NCBI GenBank assembly: GCA_964436825.1
Contig: CAYTEO010000017.1
Location: 1 to 45,962 of the forward strand
From: CAYTEO01 sp964436825
GTDB taxonomy: Bacteria; Krumholzibacteriota; Krumholzibacteriia; LZORAL124-64-63
Length of the DNA stretch: 45,962 nt
Direction of reading: 5' to 3'
The notes below the pieces were generated by a model. It had not been told where the DNA came from and searched no databases. It was given only the letters and a program-made list of their open reading frames with translations. Below are positions 8,253 to 16,725 of this stretch, in pieces. Numbering within the stretch: position 1 is the first letter of the stretch; every line of letters begins with the position of its first letter. Made by a program: the position numbers and the translations under genes.

Positions 8253-8752
8253 GCGGCCGCCTCCCCGGCGTCGCCCCCCTGGACGGCGGCCGCCACCTGG
8301 GCACGGATCGTCACGACGGGACAGACGGCCCGCCGGACCACCTCCTCGGCCACCGAGCCGAACAGGAGGCGTTTCAGGCCGCTGCGTCCGTGGGTGGCGA
8401 TGATGATGACGTCGGCGCCGATCTCCTCGGCGGCGGCCAGGATCTCGGTGGCGGGATCCCCGCGCCGCAGGGCGAGATGTAGTTCCACCTCGGCCGCCAC
8501 CCGCTCGCGGGCCGTCTCGGCCAGCTCGATCTCGGCGGCCTCGGTCCGCCGCTGCTCCGTCTCCTCGACGGGCAGGACGATCTCGGCGATGGCCGTCCCG
8601 TCCACCGGCACCGCCGGCGGCGGGGAGGGCAGGACATGCAGGACGTGCAGGGGAGCGAAGAAGTAACGGGCGAACTCGTCGGCGACCGACAGGGCGGACA
8701 GGGAGGGTGGACTGAAATCGACGGGGCAGAGGATACGGCGAAACGGCAACAT
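8243..8752 (-). CDS. Universal stress protein, UspA family
   Basis: The 169 residues form a single Usp domain. Markers are the N-terminal strand RRILCPVDFSPPS, the GDPATEILAAAEEIGADVIIIATHGRSG core, and the C-terminal FGSVAEEVVRRAVCPVVTIR. The nucleotide loop reads A-x2-G-x9-G-S, close to the G-x2-G-x9-G-S/T motif of ATP-binding members. The start at 8752 is fixed by an AAAGGAGG Shine-Dalgarno sequence about six bases upstream. It is monocistronic. The role is general stress tolerance; no specific partner is visible. Confidence 0.93.
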   Translation of the reverse strand: MLPFRRILCPVDFSPPSLSALSVADEFARYFFAPLHVLHVLPSPPPAVPVDGTAIAEIVLPVEETEQRRTEAAEIELAETARERVAAEVELHLALRRGDPATEILAAAEEIGADVIIIATHGRSGLKRLLFGSVAEEVVRRAVCPVVTIRAQVAAAVQGGDAGEAAAQV

Positions 8753-8860
8753 GGGGGCCTCCTTTCGCTCGACCCGTGAAGAGGTGCCGTCGTCCACGAT
8801 GCGTCAGGTCATCACGATCTCCTTGTCGGGTGCTGTTCCGCGTGGACCCATCACGCCATC

Positions 8861-8869
8861 ATGTTAGCA
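8861..8869 (-). promoter_or_regulatory. Possible extended -10 promoter for the universal stress gene
   Basis: Minus-strand TGCTAACAT fits an extended -10 element (TG-n-TAnnnT). No good -35 is present. It would give a leader of about 100 nt before the ATG at 8752. Confidence 0.3.
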
Positions 8870-8942
8870 CGCGAACCGCCTCTCGATCCAGCCCTCCGCC
8901 CGCCACGCGGTCGACGGTCAACCTTCGCGCGCGGCTGCCGAC

Positions 8943-8971
8943 TGGACAGGGAAGGGTCTCTGTGCAAGGAT
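8943..8971 (+). promoter_or_regulatory. Sigma-70-like promoter of the propeller lipoprotein gene
   Basis: TGGACA (8943-8948), exactly 17 bp, then AAGGAT (8966-8971). The spacing and the xAGGAT form of the -10 match other promoters in this window. Transcription would start near 8978, leaving a short leader containing the GGGGGAGA ribosome-binding site. Confidence 0.5.
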
Positions 8972-8996
8972 CACGCCCGAGAGGGGGAGACCAGCG

Positions 8997-10004
8997 ATGA
9001 CGCATTCACGGTCGGAACATCGCCGTCGCCGCACGACGTGGTTGATCGCGGTCGTCGCCCTGTGGTCCCTCGCCGGCTGCGGCGGCGACGGGCCGTCCGC
9101 CCCCGGAGGCGGTGTCGAACCTGAGCCGGGCGAGCCGCTGGCGCTGACGACGACCGTCCTGTCGCTGGACGAGGAGCACGCGCCGCTCCAGGACAGGATC
9201 GACTGGTCCGACGACGATCGCTGGCTCCTCTACGCGGCCGGTCCCGGCAGCGGGATCTTCCGGGTGGCCGTCGACGGTCAGTCCCACCCCGTCCCGGTCA
9301 GCGACCCGGATGACACGAGCTGGCTGGACGCCGACTACTCCCCCGTGGCACTGCGGGGCGGGCGTGTGGCCTTCTTCCACGGCTGGTACCGGGGCGACAC
9401 CCGGTATCACCTGCTGGTGGCCGACTCGTCGAGCATCGCCGGGACGGGGATCGCCATCCTGCACCGTTTCTCGCCCGACCTGGTGGGACTCTCGGCCAGC
9501 CAGATCTCCTCGCCCCAGGCGCTCACCATCTCCGCCGACGGCAACCGCGCCATCGGCTTCTGGCGGGCGGCGTACCTGCTGGACTGGCCGGCCGGTGATC
9601 CCGACACCGCCCCGACGGTTCGCCGGCTGACGACCGTCACGGCCGCCGGCGACCTGGCCCTGACCCGGGACGGGAGTCGCCTGGTCTACCGGGACGGCCA
9701 CGGGGAACTCGTCATCGAGGAGATCGACGTGGGGAACACCCCCGTTCCCGTGGGCGCGGGCACCCTCCCTGCCTGGGACGGCACGGGCGAACGGCTGGTC
9801 TACCTCGACCCCGCCGGCCGGATCGTGGTGTGGGACCTGCCCGACGGCCGGCGGACCGTCCACCTGCCCGACACGGAGACCCCCATCACCGCCCTCGCCC
9901 TCTCCTGGGCGGGGGACCGCATCGCCATGCTGGTCAAGGGAGCGGAACGGTTCGAACTCCGTGTCGGCACCCTCGGCATCCCCACGGCCCGCGCCCCCCT
10001 TTGA
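8997..10004 (+). CDS. Lipoprotein with TolB-like beta-propeller repeats
   Basis: The 335 residues start with a basic N-terminus and a lipoprotein signal peptide ending LAGC, with lipidated Cys28. A Gly/Pro-rich linker follows, then repeated PD40/WD40-like blades (for example DDRWLLYAAGPGSGIFRVAVDG, ISADGNRAIGFW, LTRDGSRLVYRD, LSWAGDRIAMLVKG). These match the dipeptidyl-peptidase IV/TolB N-terminal type of propeller. No peptidase domain is attached. It is likely periplasmic and membrane-anchored, binding a protein or glycan, but no specific function can be assigned. GGGGGAGA lies six bases before the ATG. Confidence 0.83.
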   Translation: MTHSRSEHRRRRTTWLIAVVALWSLAGCGGDGPSAPGGGVEPEPGEPLALTTTVLSLDEEHAPLQDRIDWSDDDRWLLYAAGPGSGIFRVAVDGQSHPVPVSDPDDTSWLDADYSPVALRGGRVAFFHGWYRGDTRYHLLVADSSSIAGTGIAILHRFSPDLVGLSASQISSPQALTISADGNRAIGFWRAAYLLDWPAGDPDTAPTVRRLTTVTAAGDLALTRDGSRLVYRDGHGELVIEEIDVGNTPVPVGAGTLPAWDGTGERLVYLDPAGRIVVWDLPDGRRTVHLPDTETPITALALSWAGDRIAMLVKGAERFELRVGTLGIPTARAPL

Positions 10005-10079
10005 CCGACCCCGGTCCCGTGACCATCTTGCAGGGCCCGCCGCCCGTGGCCCCTGACCATCCGGACCGGGAGGACTGCC

Positions 10080-10640
10080 CTGTCCCTGACGAACATCCTG
10101 CCCATCGCCCTGGCCCTGGCCATGGACGCCTTCGCCGTCGCTCTCGGCGCCGGCCTGAGCGGTCGCGCCCGCGGGCTGCGGGCGGGGATGCGCCTGTCGT
10201 TCCATTTCGGCCTGTTCCAGTTCCTGATGCCCGTGCTGGGGTGGCTGCTGGGCAGCCGCTTCGCCGACCTGCTGGCACCGGTCGACCACTGGATCGCCTT
10301 CGGGCTGCTGGCCTGGATCGGGACGCGCATGATCCGCGACGCGGGCCGCGATGCGGACCTGCCCGGCGGCGGCGATCCCTCCCGGGGCTGGACGCTGCTG
10401 CTGTTGAGCGTCGCCACGAGCATCGATGCCCTGGCGGTGGGGGTGACCCTGGCCATGCTCCAGGTCCGCATCTGGTACCCGAGCGTCGTCATCGGACTGG
10501 TGACCTGGCTGGTCTCCGGGCTGGGGCATCGCTGGGGGGACCGTCTCGGCCGCCGCACCGGGGAAACCCTGACCGTCGCCGGCGGGATCATGCTCTGGCT
10601 GGTGGGATTGCGGATCCTGTGGGAGCACCTCGCCCGTTGA
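10080..10640 (+). CDS. mntP: Manganese efflux pump MntP, probable CTG start
   Basis: The 186-residue, six-TM protein carries the family hallmarks: ALAMDAFAVALGAGL in TM1 and the internal repeat SVATSIDALAVGVTLAML in TM4, each with the conserved membrane Asp, ending GIMLWLVGLRILWEH. It exports Mn2+. The only in-frame ATG is 10122, which would remove the first half of TM1. Between the in-frame stop at 10020-10022 and that ATG there is no ATG, GTG or TTG, but CTG at 10080 follows GGGAGG with six bases between and restores the family length (E. coli MntP is 188 residues). I therefore place the start at CTG. No yybP-ykoY Mn2+ riboswitch is evident upstream. Confidence 0.85.
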   Translation: MSLTNILPIALALAMDAFAVALGAGLSGRARGLRAGMRLSFHFGLFQFLMPVLGWLLGSRFADLLAPVDHWIAFGLLAWIGTRMIRDAGRDADLPGGGDPSRGWTLLLLSVATSIDALAVGVTLAMLQVRIWYPSVVIGLVTWLVSGLGHRWGDRLGRRTGETLTVAGGIMLWLVGLRILWEHLAR

Positions 10641-10688
10641 GGCGGGCATCACCCCCGGCGACCGTTCCGGGCGGGGCAAGACGCCGCA

Positions 10689-10717
10689 TTGGCATCCCCC
10701 TGTCCCTATGCTACGAT
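10689..10717 (+). promoter_or_regulatory. Strong sigma-70-like promoter of the tandem-ACT gene
   Basis: TTGGCA (10689-10694), 17 bp, TACGAT (10712-10717). The predicted start is near 10724, about 33 bp before the ATG. It is one of the clearest promoters in the window. Confidence 0.6.
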
Positions 10718-10756
10718 GGGACTGGAAGTCGAGCCCAGGCCCCCCGGGAGGTGACG

Positions 10757-11170
10757 ATGCCGAAGACGATCCGCCCCGTGCAGTACTGCTACGTGACAGT
10801 CCCCGATCGCCCCGGCGAGGCCTGCCGGGTCCTGGCGGAACTGGCTGCCGTGGGGGTCAACCTGTTCGCCTTCCACGTACTGCCCGGGGACGCGGAGCAC
10901 ACCCGCCTGGCTCTCTTCCCCGACGACATGAACCACATGATCTCCGCCCTCGCGGGCTCCTCCCTCGACCCCGTCGGTCCCTTCCGGGCCATCCTCATCC
11001 AGGGGGACGACGAGCTGGGCGCCCTGGTGGAGATCCATCGCGCCCTCCACGACGCCGGCATCAACGTCGTCGCCTCCACCGGCATCACCGACGGCTGCAA
11101 GGGATTCGGCTACCTCATCCACGTGCGCGAGCAGGACATCGAGCGTGCCCTGCACACCCTGGGGATCTGA
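10757..11170 (+). CDS. Tandem ACT-domain protein
   Basis: The 137 residues are two ACT folds and nothing else: residues about 8-70 (YCYVTVPDRPGEACRVLAEL, GVNLFAFHVLPG) and about 75-137 (FRAILIQGDDELGALVEIHR, GINVVASTGITDGCKGFGYL). ACT pairs usually bind amino acids or similar small ligands to regulate enzymes; free-standing ones often form dimers. The ATG follows GGGAGGTG at ideal spacing. It has its own promoter and no operon partner. The ligand cannot be inferred from the sequence. Confidence 0.87.
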   Translation: MPKTIRPVQYCYVTVPDRPGEACRVLAELAAVGVNLFAFHVLPGDAEHTRLALFPDDMNHMISALAGSSLDPVGPFRAILIQGDDELGALVEIHRALHDAGINVVASTGITDGCKGFGYLIHVREQDIERALHTLGI

Positions 11171-11191
11171 GCCGCGACACGCCGGGCGCGG

Positions 11192-12814
11192 TCAGACGGG
11201 GAGCGTCTCGACACGGTTCCCGGAGCAAGGGATCTCGCCCAGCGCCTCCAGGAACCTGTCGACGTTCGCGACGAACAGGTCGACCAGCCGGGGATCGAAG
11301 TGGCGGCCCCGCTCGGCGCGGATGATGTCCAGGCACTTCTCCAGGGGAAAAGCCGGCTTGTAGACGCGCTCGTGGTAGAGGGCGTCGAAGACGTCCGCCA
11401 GGGCGACGATCCGCCCGTAGAGGTGGATCTGCTCGCCGGCCAGGCCCCGCGGATAGCCCTTGCCGTCCCAGCGCTCGTGGTGCTGGTGGGCGATGATGGC
11501 CGCCGCCTTGAAGATCCGGCGCTGGGACTTGCCCAGGATCTGGTGGCCGATGCGGGCGTGGGTCTCCATGATGACCCGTTCCTCGGGCGTCAACTTGCCG
11601 GTCTTGTTGAGGATGGCGTCGGGGACGGCGATCTTGCCCACGTCGTGCAGCGGCGCCGCCATGCGGACGATCCCCGCCTCCTCCTCGTCCAGGCCCGCCA
11701 GGCGCGCCAGCAGGTAGGAGAACAGCCCGACCCGCTTGACGTGGTTGGCGGTCTCCATGGAGCGGCTCTCGACGACCTCGCCCATGGTGTAGATCATCTC
11801 GCGCTGGGTCTCGAGGATCTCCTGGTTCAGGTGGATGTTGTCGTAGGCGACCCGCAGGTTGGCCCCGTAGGTCTCCAGCAGGCTGGCCTGCAGCGGCGTG
11901 AAGGGATAGCTGGCGCGCAGGACCAGCAGCCCCTCCCGCCCGCAGCGGGAGCTGAGATGGGCGGCGTAGATGTCGTCCAGCAGCCGCTCGAAGTGCAGGG
12001 CCCGGACCTGGGATACCGTCTCCAGCAGCTCCGCGTCGAGGACCTCCTCCAGGACCCGGCCCTCCGTCCCGGCGTACTCGCCGCTGCCGGCGACGACCAG
12101 CGCCGTCTCGCCGTCCAGGTCCGCCAGCAGCGCCGAGACCTCGGTGCGGGGGTCGCCGGTGCCGAGGGTCAGCAGGGTCTGCAGGGCCGACAGGACCTCG
12201 CGGGAGAACGACTCGGGATCGAGATGCTCGAACAGCCTGACCGAGGCGACGTTGATCAGCTCCAGTCCCAGCCTCTGCTCCTCGATGGTCTGCAGGTCCC
12301 GGAACGAGCGCAGGGCGGCCGTGACGGTCGTGTAGAGCTTCTGGGCCGTCAGCTCCGTCTTGGACTTGTAGTCGTTGATGTCGTAGCGGTCGACGACCTC
12401 GTTCTCGGGGGCCTGGCCCGGCTGGCCGGTGCGCAGGACGATCCTGACGGTGTGGTTGTCCAGTTCCTCGCGGATGGTACGGACCGCGTCCAGACCGGCC
12501 GTGTCCGTCTCCATGACGACATCCAGCAGGATCAGGGCCGCGTCCGGGTGCTCGCGCAGCAGGGCGACGGTCTCCTGCCCGGAGTAGGCGTGCAGGAACT
12601 GCAGGCCCCGTCCCTCGAAGGTGTACCCGCTGAGCACCAGCCGCGTCAGGGCATGGACCTCTTCGTCGTCGTCGGCAATGACGATCTTCCAGGGCAAGTC
12701 CGGCAGCGCTTCGTCGGCACGGTCCTCGCCGCCGGGCGCCGTCCCCTGATCGTCGGCGAACAGGGAAACGTCGTCCTGGAACAGCAGATCGTCCCGTTCG
12801 GAGCTATCCATCAT
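11192..12814 (-). CDS. Response regulator with DUF3369-like middle domain and HD-GYP output
   Basis: The 540 residues begin with an acidic N-terminal tail (1-40). A receiver domain follows (about 42-165, phospho-acceptor Asp98 in ALILLDVVMETD), then a GAF-like DUF3369 region (about 175-330), then an HD-GYP domain (335-525) with His390-Asp391 in APLHDVGKIAVPD, the HHERWDGKGYP motif and ADVFDALYHERVYK. HD-GYP domains hydrolyse cyclic di-GMP; every metal-ligand motif visible is intact. Its ATG lies inside the end of the upstream kinase gene (11-bp overlap), so kinase and regulator are translationally coupled and presumably form one phosphorelay. A second ATG follows directly at 12811. Confidence 0.93.
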   Translation of the reverse strand: MMDSSERDDLLFQDDVSLFADDQGTAPGGEDRADEALPDLPWKIVIADDDEEVHALTRLVLSGYTFEGRGLQFLHAYSGQETVALLREHPDAALILLDVVMETDTAGLDAVRTIREELDNHTVRIVLRTGQPGQAPENEVVDRYDINDYKSKTELTAQKLYTTVTAALRSFRDLQTIEEQRLGLELINVASVRLFEHLDPESFSREVLSALQTLLTLGTGDPRTEVSALLADLDGETALVVAGSGEYAGTEGRVLEEVLDAELLETVSQVRALHFERLLDDIYAAHLSSRCGREGLLVLRASYPFTPLQASLLETYGANLRVAYDNIHLNQEILETQREMIYTMGEVVESRSMETANHVKRVGLFSYLLARLAGLDEEEAGIVRMAAPLHDVGKIAVPDAILNKTGKLTPEERVIMETHARIGHQILGKSQRRIFKAAAIIAHQHHERWDGKGYPRGLAGEQIHLYGRIVALADVFDALYHERVYKPAFPLEKCLDIIRAERGRHFDPRLVDLFVANVDRFLEALGEIPCSGNRVETLPV

Positions 12815-15800
12815 GATCCTCGATCCTCCGCGGGAACGTGATCGTGAACGTGACACCGGCGCCTGGGCTGCTCTCGCAGGCGATCCGGCCCTGCAGCGAC
12901 TCCGTCACCGCCCGGTAGACCACATGCATCCCCAGGCCGCTGCCCCCCTCGCCGCGCCTGGTCGTGAAGAAGGGTTCGTAGATGCGCTGCCGCGTGGCCT
13001 CGTCCATGCCGACGCCGTCGTCCCGGTAGCGCAGCGTCACCTCCCCGTCGGTGCTGGTCACGACGATCTCGATCCGCCCGGGCTCCTCCCGGCCGGCAAA
13101 GCCGTGGATGAGGGAGTTCATGATCAGGTTGGTGACGATGTGGGACAGCGCGCCCGGCCGGCTGTCGAGCTCCAGCCCCTCCGGGCACTCCAGGACCACC
13201 TGGTGGGGCGTCCTCTTCAGGGCCGGCCGCAGGCTGAGCAGGATCTCCTCGAGATACTCCTTCAGATCGAAGCGCCGGCGCGCCTCGTCCGACTGGTCGA
13301 CAGCCACACCCTTGAACCCCTGGATGAGCTGGGCCGCCTTGTTCAGGTTGGTCAGGACCATCCGCGCCGCCTCGTCGCTGTCCAGGAGGAACTTCTCCAT
13401 CTCGGTCCGCCGCAGCGTCCCGGCCCGGAACCGCTGCTCCAGATCGCGACAGAGGGACTGCAGGTGGGTCGCCGCCGTCACGCCGATGCCGATGGGCGTG
13501 TTGATCTCGTGGGCCATGCCGGCGACCATGCGGCCCAGGGCTGCCATCTTCTCGGCCTCCACCAGCTGGTCCTGTGCCTTCTGGATCATCTCCAGCTGGC
13601 GCTTGTGCTCGGTGATGTCGTGCCCCACGGCCTCGATCGACTGGACGCGACCGTCCTGGACGACCGGCACCAGCAGGACCTCCAGGACCCGCCGTTCGCC
13701 GGACTTGTGGCGGATGTCGATCTCCACCGCCTCGGGATGCCGCCCGGCACGCGCCTCGGTGAAGGCCTTCTGGATCTCCTCGTAACCGGGCCGGGGCTGC
13801 CGCAGCTGCCCGTGGAGGGAGGCGAACTCCTCCAGCGTATAGCCCAGGACCTGCTCCAGGGAGGGACTGGCGTAGCCGAGACTGCCGTCGGGCTCGAAGG
13901 AAAGGAAAATGTAGCTGTCGCGCAAGCTCTCAACCAGCAACCGGTATTTTTCCCGGCTCCGCTCCAGCTCGAGGGTCCGCTCGCGGACCCGCCGCTCCAG
14001 GTCGGCGTTGAGCTGCCGGATCCGCTGCTCCGCCACGACCCGGTCGGTGATGTCGAAGACGAAGCCCTCGGCGGCCACCAGCTTCCCGCCCTCGCCATAG
14101 ACGCCGTAGCCCCGTTCCCAGACCCAGCGGGTCTCTCCCTGGCGGGTGACCACGCGGTACTCGACCTCGTAGGGCCGCCCCTGCTCCAGGGAACGGTCCA
14201 TGGCCTCCCAGACCAGGGGCCGATCGTCGGGGTGGACGCAGTCGATGTGCCGGGCATGGCTGTTCTCGGTCAGCTCCTCCGCCGTCCAGCCGGTGATCGC
14301 CAGGCAGCCCTCGCTGATGAACTCCACCGGCCAGTCGGGTTCGTTGCGGATGCGGAAGACGAAGCCCGGCAGGCTGGCGATGAAGTTCTTCAGCCGCCGG
14401 CGCTCCTCGTTCAGCTCCTGCTGGTGGCGCTTCAGCTCGGTGATGTCGACCTCCGAGGAGACGACCAGGTCCGGACGACCCTGCTCGTCACGCACCAGGA
14501 CGGCGTTGGCCAGGATCGCGAACCGCGTCCCGTCCCGACGGACGTGCCACAGCTCCCGGCCCGCGTACCCCCCCTCGCGCAGGATGATCCCGTCCAGGAC
14601 GTCCTGCTGCTGCCGATACTCTTCGGCGAAGAAGATGTCGACGTTCTCGCCCACGAGCTCGTCAGGCGCGTAGCCGTGCATCCGGGCGCAAGCCTCGTTG
14701 ACGTAGACGATCGTCCCGTCCAGCCGGCGGACGAGCACGCCGTAGCTGGCCTTGTCGGCCGCGGTCCGGAACAGGGCCCGCTCCCGCTCCGCCTCCTGGC
14801 GGGCGCAGCGCTCCCAGATCCGTGCCGCCGTGCTGGCCGCCGAGACGGCGAAGGAGATCTCGTCGGGCTGCCAGACGCGCGATCCGCCAACGTGCTCGCA
14901 GCAGAGGACACCCTCGACCACGCCGTCGAGGACGACGGCTGTGTCGAGCATGGCACCGACGCCCAGCGGCTCCAGGTAACCGTCCTTCAGCTCGGCGGTG
15001 CGGGGATCCCGCTTGGCGTCGGCCGCGTCGATGACGTGCTGGTGCCGGATCGCTTCCAGGTAGTCCTCCAGGTCACCCGCCTTGATCAGCATGCCGCCGC
15101 TGTCGATCCCGTCGCCGCGCACGTACAGGTTCTCACACTTCAGCAGCGTGCCGTCCTCCTCCACCGTCCAGAGACCGACCCTCTCCACGTCCAGGGTCTC
15201 GGCGACGATGCGGCAGAGGCGGCGGACCGCCGCGCTCCAGTCCCCCTGGGCCAGCTCCTCGTCGGCGACCATCTGCTCGTAGGCGCGCCGCTGCCGCTCC
15301 AGGCGGGCGATCGTCGCCTCGCGCTCCTGCAGCCGGATCTGCCTCGCGGTGACGTCGCGCGCGATGACACAGGCGTATTCCTGGCCCTCGAAGGTGATGA
15401 GGTTGGCCACGACCTCCACCGGGAAGGTCCGCCCGTCCTTGGCGCGATGGATTCCCTCCATGATCCGGCTGCCGGTCTCCCGGAGCTTGGCGAGCATCCG
15501 CTTGCACCCGCCCGGCGGCAGGGTCGTCTCGATCTGGCACGCCTCCATGCCCAGCAGCTCGTCCCGGCTGTAGCCCAGGCGGCTGCAGCTGGTGTCGTTG
15601 ACCCAGACGAACCGTCCCTCCATGTCGACGATGAAGACGCTGTCGTGGGAGTGGTTCAGCGTGGCCTGCAGCAACCGCTGCTGCTGCTCGGCCTGCCTGA
15701 GCTTGGTGACGTCGACCAGGACGCCGCGGATGCCGGAGGGCTTCCCCTCCCGGATGATCCGGACCGCGGTGCCGTACAGCAGGGCCATCGACCCGTCCCG

Positions 15801-16544
15801 GCAGCGGATACGGAACTCCCGTGGCTGTACCTCGCGGCCGGCCATGATGGTGGCGAAATACTCGTGGATCCCGTCCCGGTCCTCGGGAAGGAAGATGTCG
15901 TCGAGACAGAGCCCCCGCTCCAGGTCGCCGGGCCGGTAGCCGCTGAGCAGGGCCGCGTACCGGTTGGCGTAGACGACCCTGCCCAGGGCGTCGAGTTCGA
16001 AGACGAATCCCGGCACGATGTCGGCCAGCTGGGGGGAGAAACCGAGCCGGTCGCCGGCCACGGCCCGCAGCTCCGCTTCGGTCAGGCGGCGGATGCGATA
16101 GGTCAGTCGCAGGGGCCGCCCCTGTTCGTCGAAGGTGACCCGGTATCGACTGTTGACCCAGATGATGCTCTGGTCGGGACGCAGGAAGCGGATGATCCTC
16201 TCCCCGTCGGGATGCTCCAGCAGGCGCGGGAAGTAGAGATCGAGCGGTTCGGCATCCTCGGGGTGGATCGTTTCGAGCATGAACTGGGGCCTGCGGCACA
16301 GCTCTGCCAGGGGGCGTCCATAGAGGTACTCGGCGCCTGGTGTGATGTGCACCAGCCGCAGGGACGGGATGTCGAAGACGATGATCGCCTCCTGGGACCG
16401 CAGGTCCGGCGCCGCGGCGCCGAGCCCGGCACCGCCGTCGGCGGGCGGCTCCATGCCGCGCACGTGGAGCAGGAGCTCCTCGGGCGGCAGCTCCCAGCCG
16501 GGCGCGCTCTGCGTCGCAACGGTCATCGTCCGGTCGTCACTCAT
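12804..16544 (-). CDS. Giant soluble sensor histidine kinase, six PAS domains plus a GAF domain
   Basis: The 1246 residues have no membrane segment. Order: PAS1 about 45-160, PAS2 about 170-285, PAS3 about 290-405, coiled coil, GAF about 430-600 (SAAVRRLCRIVAETLDVERVG; LCCEHVGG), PAS4 about 610-735, PAS5 about 745-870, coiled coil, PAS6 about 895-990. The kinase core has His1012 in GMAHEINTPIG, an N box NLIMNSLIHGF, DDGVGM, YEPFFTTR and GGSGLGMH. It is a cytosolic integrator of several signals, possibly redox or small ligands. It is coupled to the HD-GYP regulator. The ATG at 16544 is preceded by GAGGACG. The core resembles that of the kinase at 2533-5334. Confidence 0.93.
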   Translation of the reverse strand: MSDDRTMTVATQSAPGWELPPEELLLHVRGMEPPADGGAGLGAAAPDLRSQEAIIVFDIPSLRLVHITPGAEYLYGRPLAELCRRPQFMLETIHPEDAEPLDLYFPRLLEHPDGERIIRFLRPDQSIIWVNSRYRVTFDEQGRPLRLTYRIRRLTEAELRAVAGDRLGFSPQLADIVPGFVFELDALGRVVYANRYAALLSGYRPGDLERGLCLDDIFLPEDRDGIHEYFATIMAGREVQPREFRIRCRDGSMALLYGTAVRIIREGKPSGIRGVLVDVTKLRQAEQQQRLLQATLNHSHDSVFIVDMEGRFVWVNDTSCSRLGYSRDELLGMEACQIETTLPPGGCKRMLAKLRETGSRIMEGIHRAKDGRTFPVEVVANLITFEGQEYACVIARDVTARQIRLQEREATIARLERQRRAYEQMVADEELAQGDWSAAVRRLCRIVAETLDVERVGLWTVEEDGTLLKCENLYVRGDGIDSGGMLIKAGDLEDYLEAIRHQHVIDAADAKRDPRTAELKDGYLEPLGVGAMLDTAVVLDGVVEGVLCCEHVGGSRVWQPDEISFAVSAASTAARIWERCARQEAERERALFRTAADKASYGVLVRRLDGTIVYVNEACARMHGYAPDELVGENVDIFFAEEYRQQQDVLDGIILREGGYAGRELWHVRRDGTRFAILANAVLVRDEQGRPDLVVSSEVDITELKRHQQELNEERRRLKNFIASLPGFVFRIRNEPDWPVEFISEGCLAITGWTAEELTENSHARHIDCVHPDDRPLVWEAMDRSLEQGRPYEVEYRVVTRQGETRWVWERGYGVYGEGGKLVAAEGFVFDITDRVVAEQRIRQLNADLERRVRERTLELERSREKYRLLVESLRDSYIFLSFEPDGSLGYASPSLEQVLGYTLEEFASLHGQLRQPRPGYEEIQKAFTEARAGRHPEAVEIDIRHKSGERRVLEVLLVPVVQDGRVQSIEAVGHDITEHKRQLEMIQKAQDQLVEAEKMAALGRMVAGMAHEINTPIGIGVTAATHLQSLCRDLEQRFRAGTLRRTEMEKFLLDSDEAARMVLTNLNKAAQLIQGFKGVAVDQSDEARRRFDLKEYLEEILLSLRPALKRTPHQVVLECPEGLELDSRPGALSHIVTNLIMNSLIHGFAGREEPGRIEIVVTSTDGEVTLRYRDDGVGMDEATRQRIYEPFFTTRRGEGGSGLGMHVVYRAVTESLQGRIACESSPGAGVTFTITFPRRIEDHDG

Positions 16545-16690
16545 GCCACGTCCTCGTCAAAGGTCGGTGGTCCGATCCGTGGCCCCGGGATCGGCCGGTG
16601 GTCATTCTCCTTTAGGGTCAATTCTCGTGGCCAGATCCCCGACGCGTTTCCACCACCGGGAGCCCCTGTCCACGACGAGGAGTTCCCCGT

Positions 16691-16719
16691 TTGCATCCCC
16701 GGCGATGCGGGGCTAGGAT
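16691..16719 (+). promoter_or_regulatory. Promoter of addBA, predicted leaderless
   Basis: TTGCAT (16691-16696), 17 bp, TAGGAT (16714-16719). The ATG of addB begins six bases later at 16726 with no Shine-Dalgarno sequence between, so the transcript should start at or beside the start codon. Confidence 0.55.
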
Positions 16720-16725
16720 CCGCCC

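Noticed and set aside
10122..10640. MntP starting at ATG 10122
   Set aside because: This removes half of the first membrane helix; the upstream CTG with GGGAGG fits length and alignment.
16547..16615. A 22-codon frame on the minus strand just before the giant kinase
   Set aside because: The AAAGGAG sequence is only one base from its ATG, it is not conserved-looking, and the kinase has its own ribosome-binding site.
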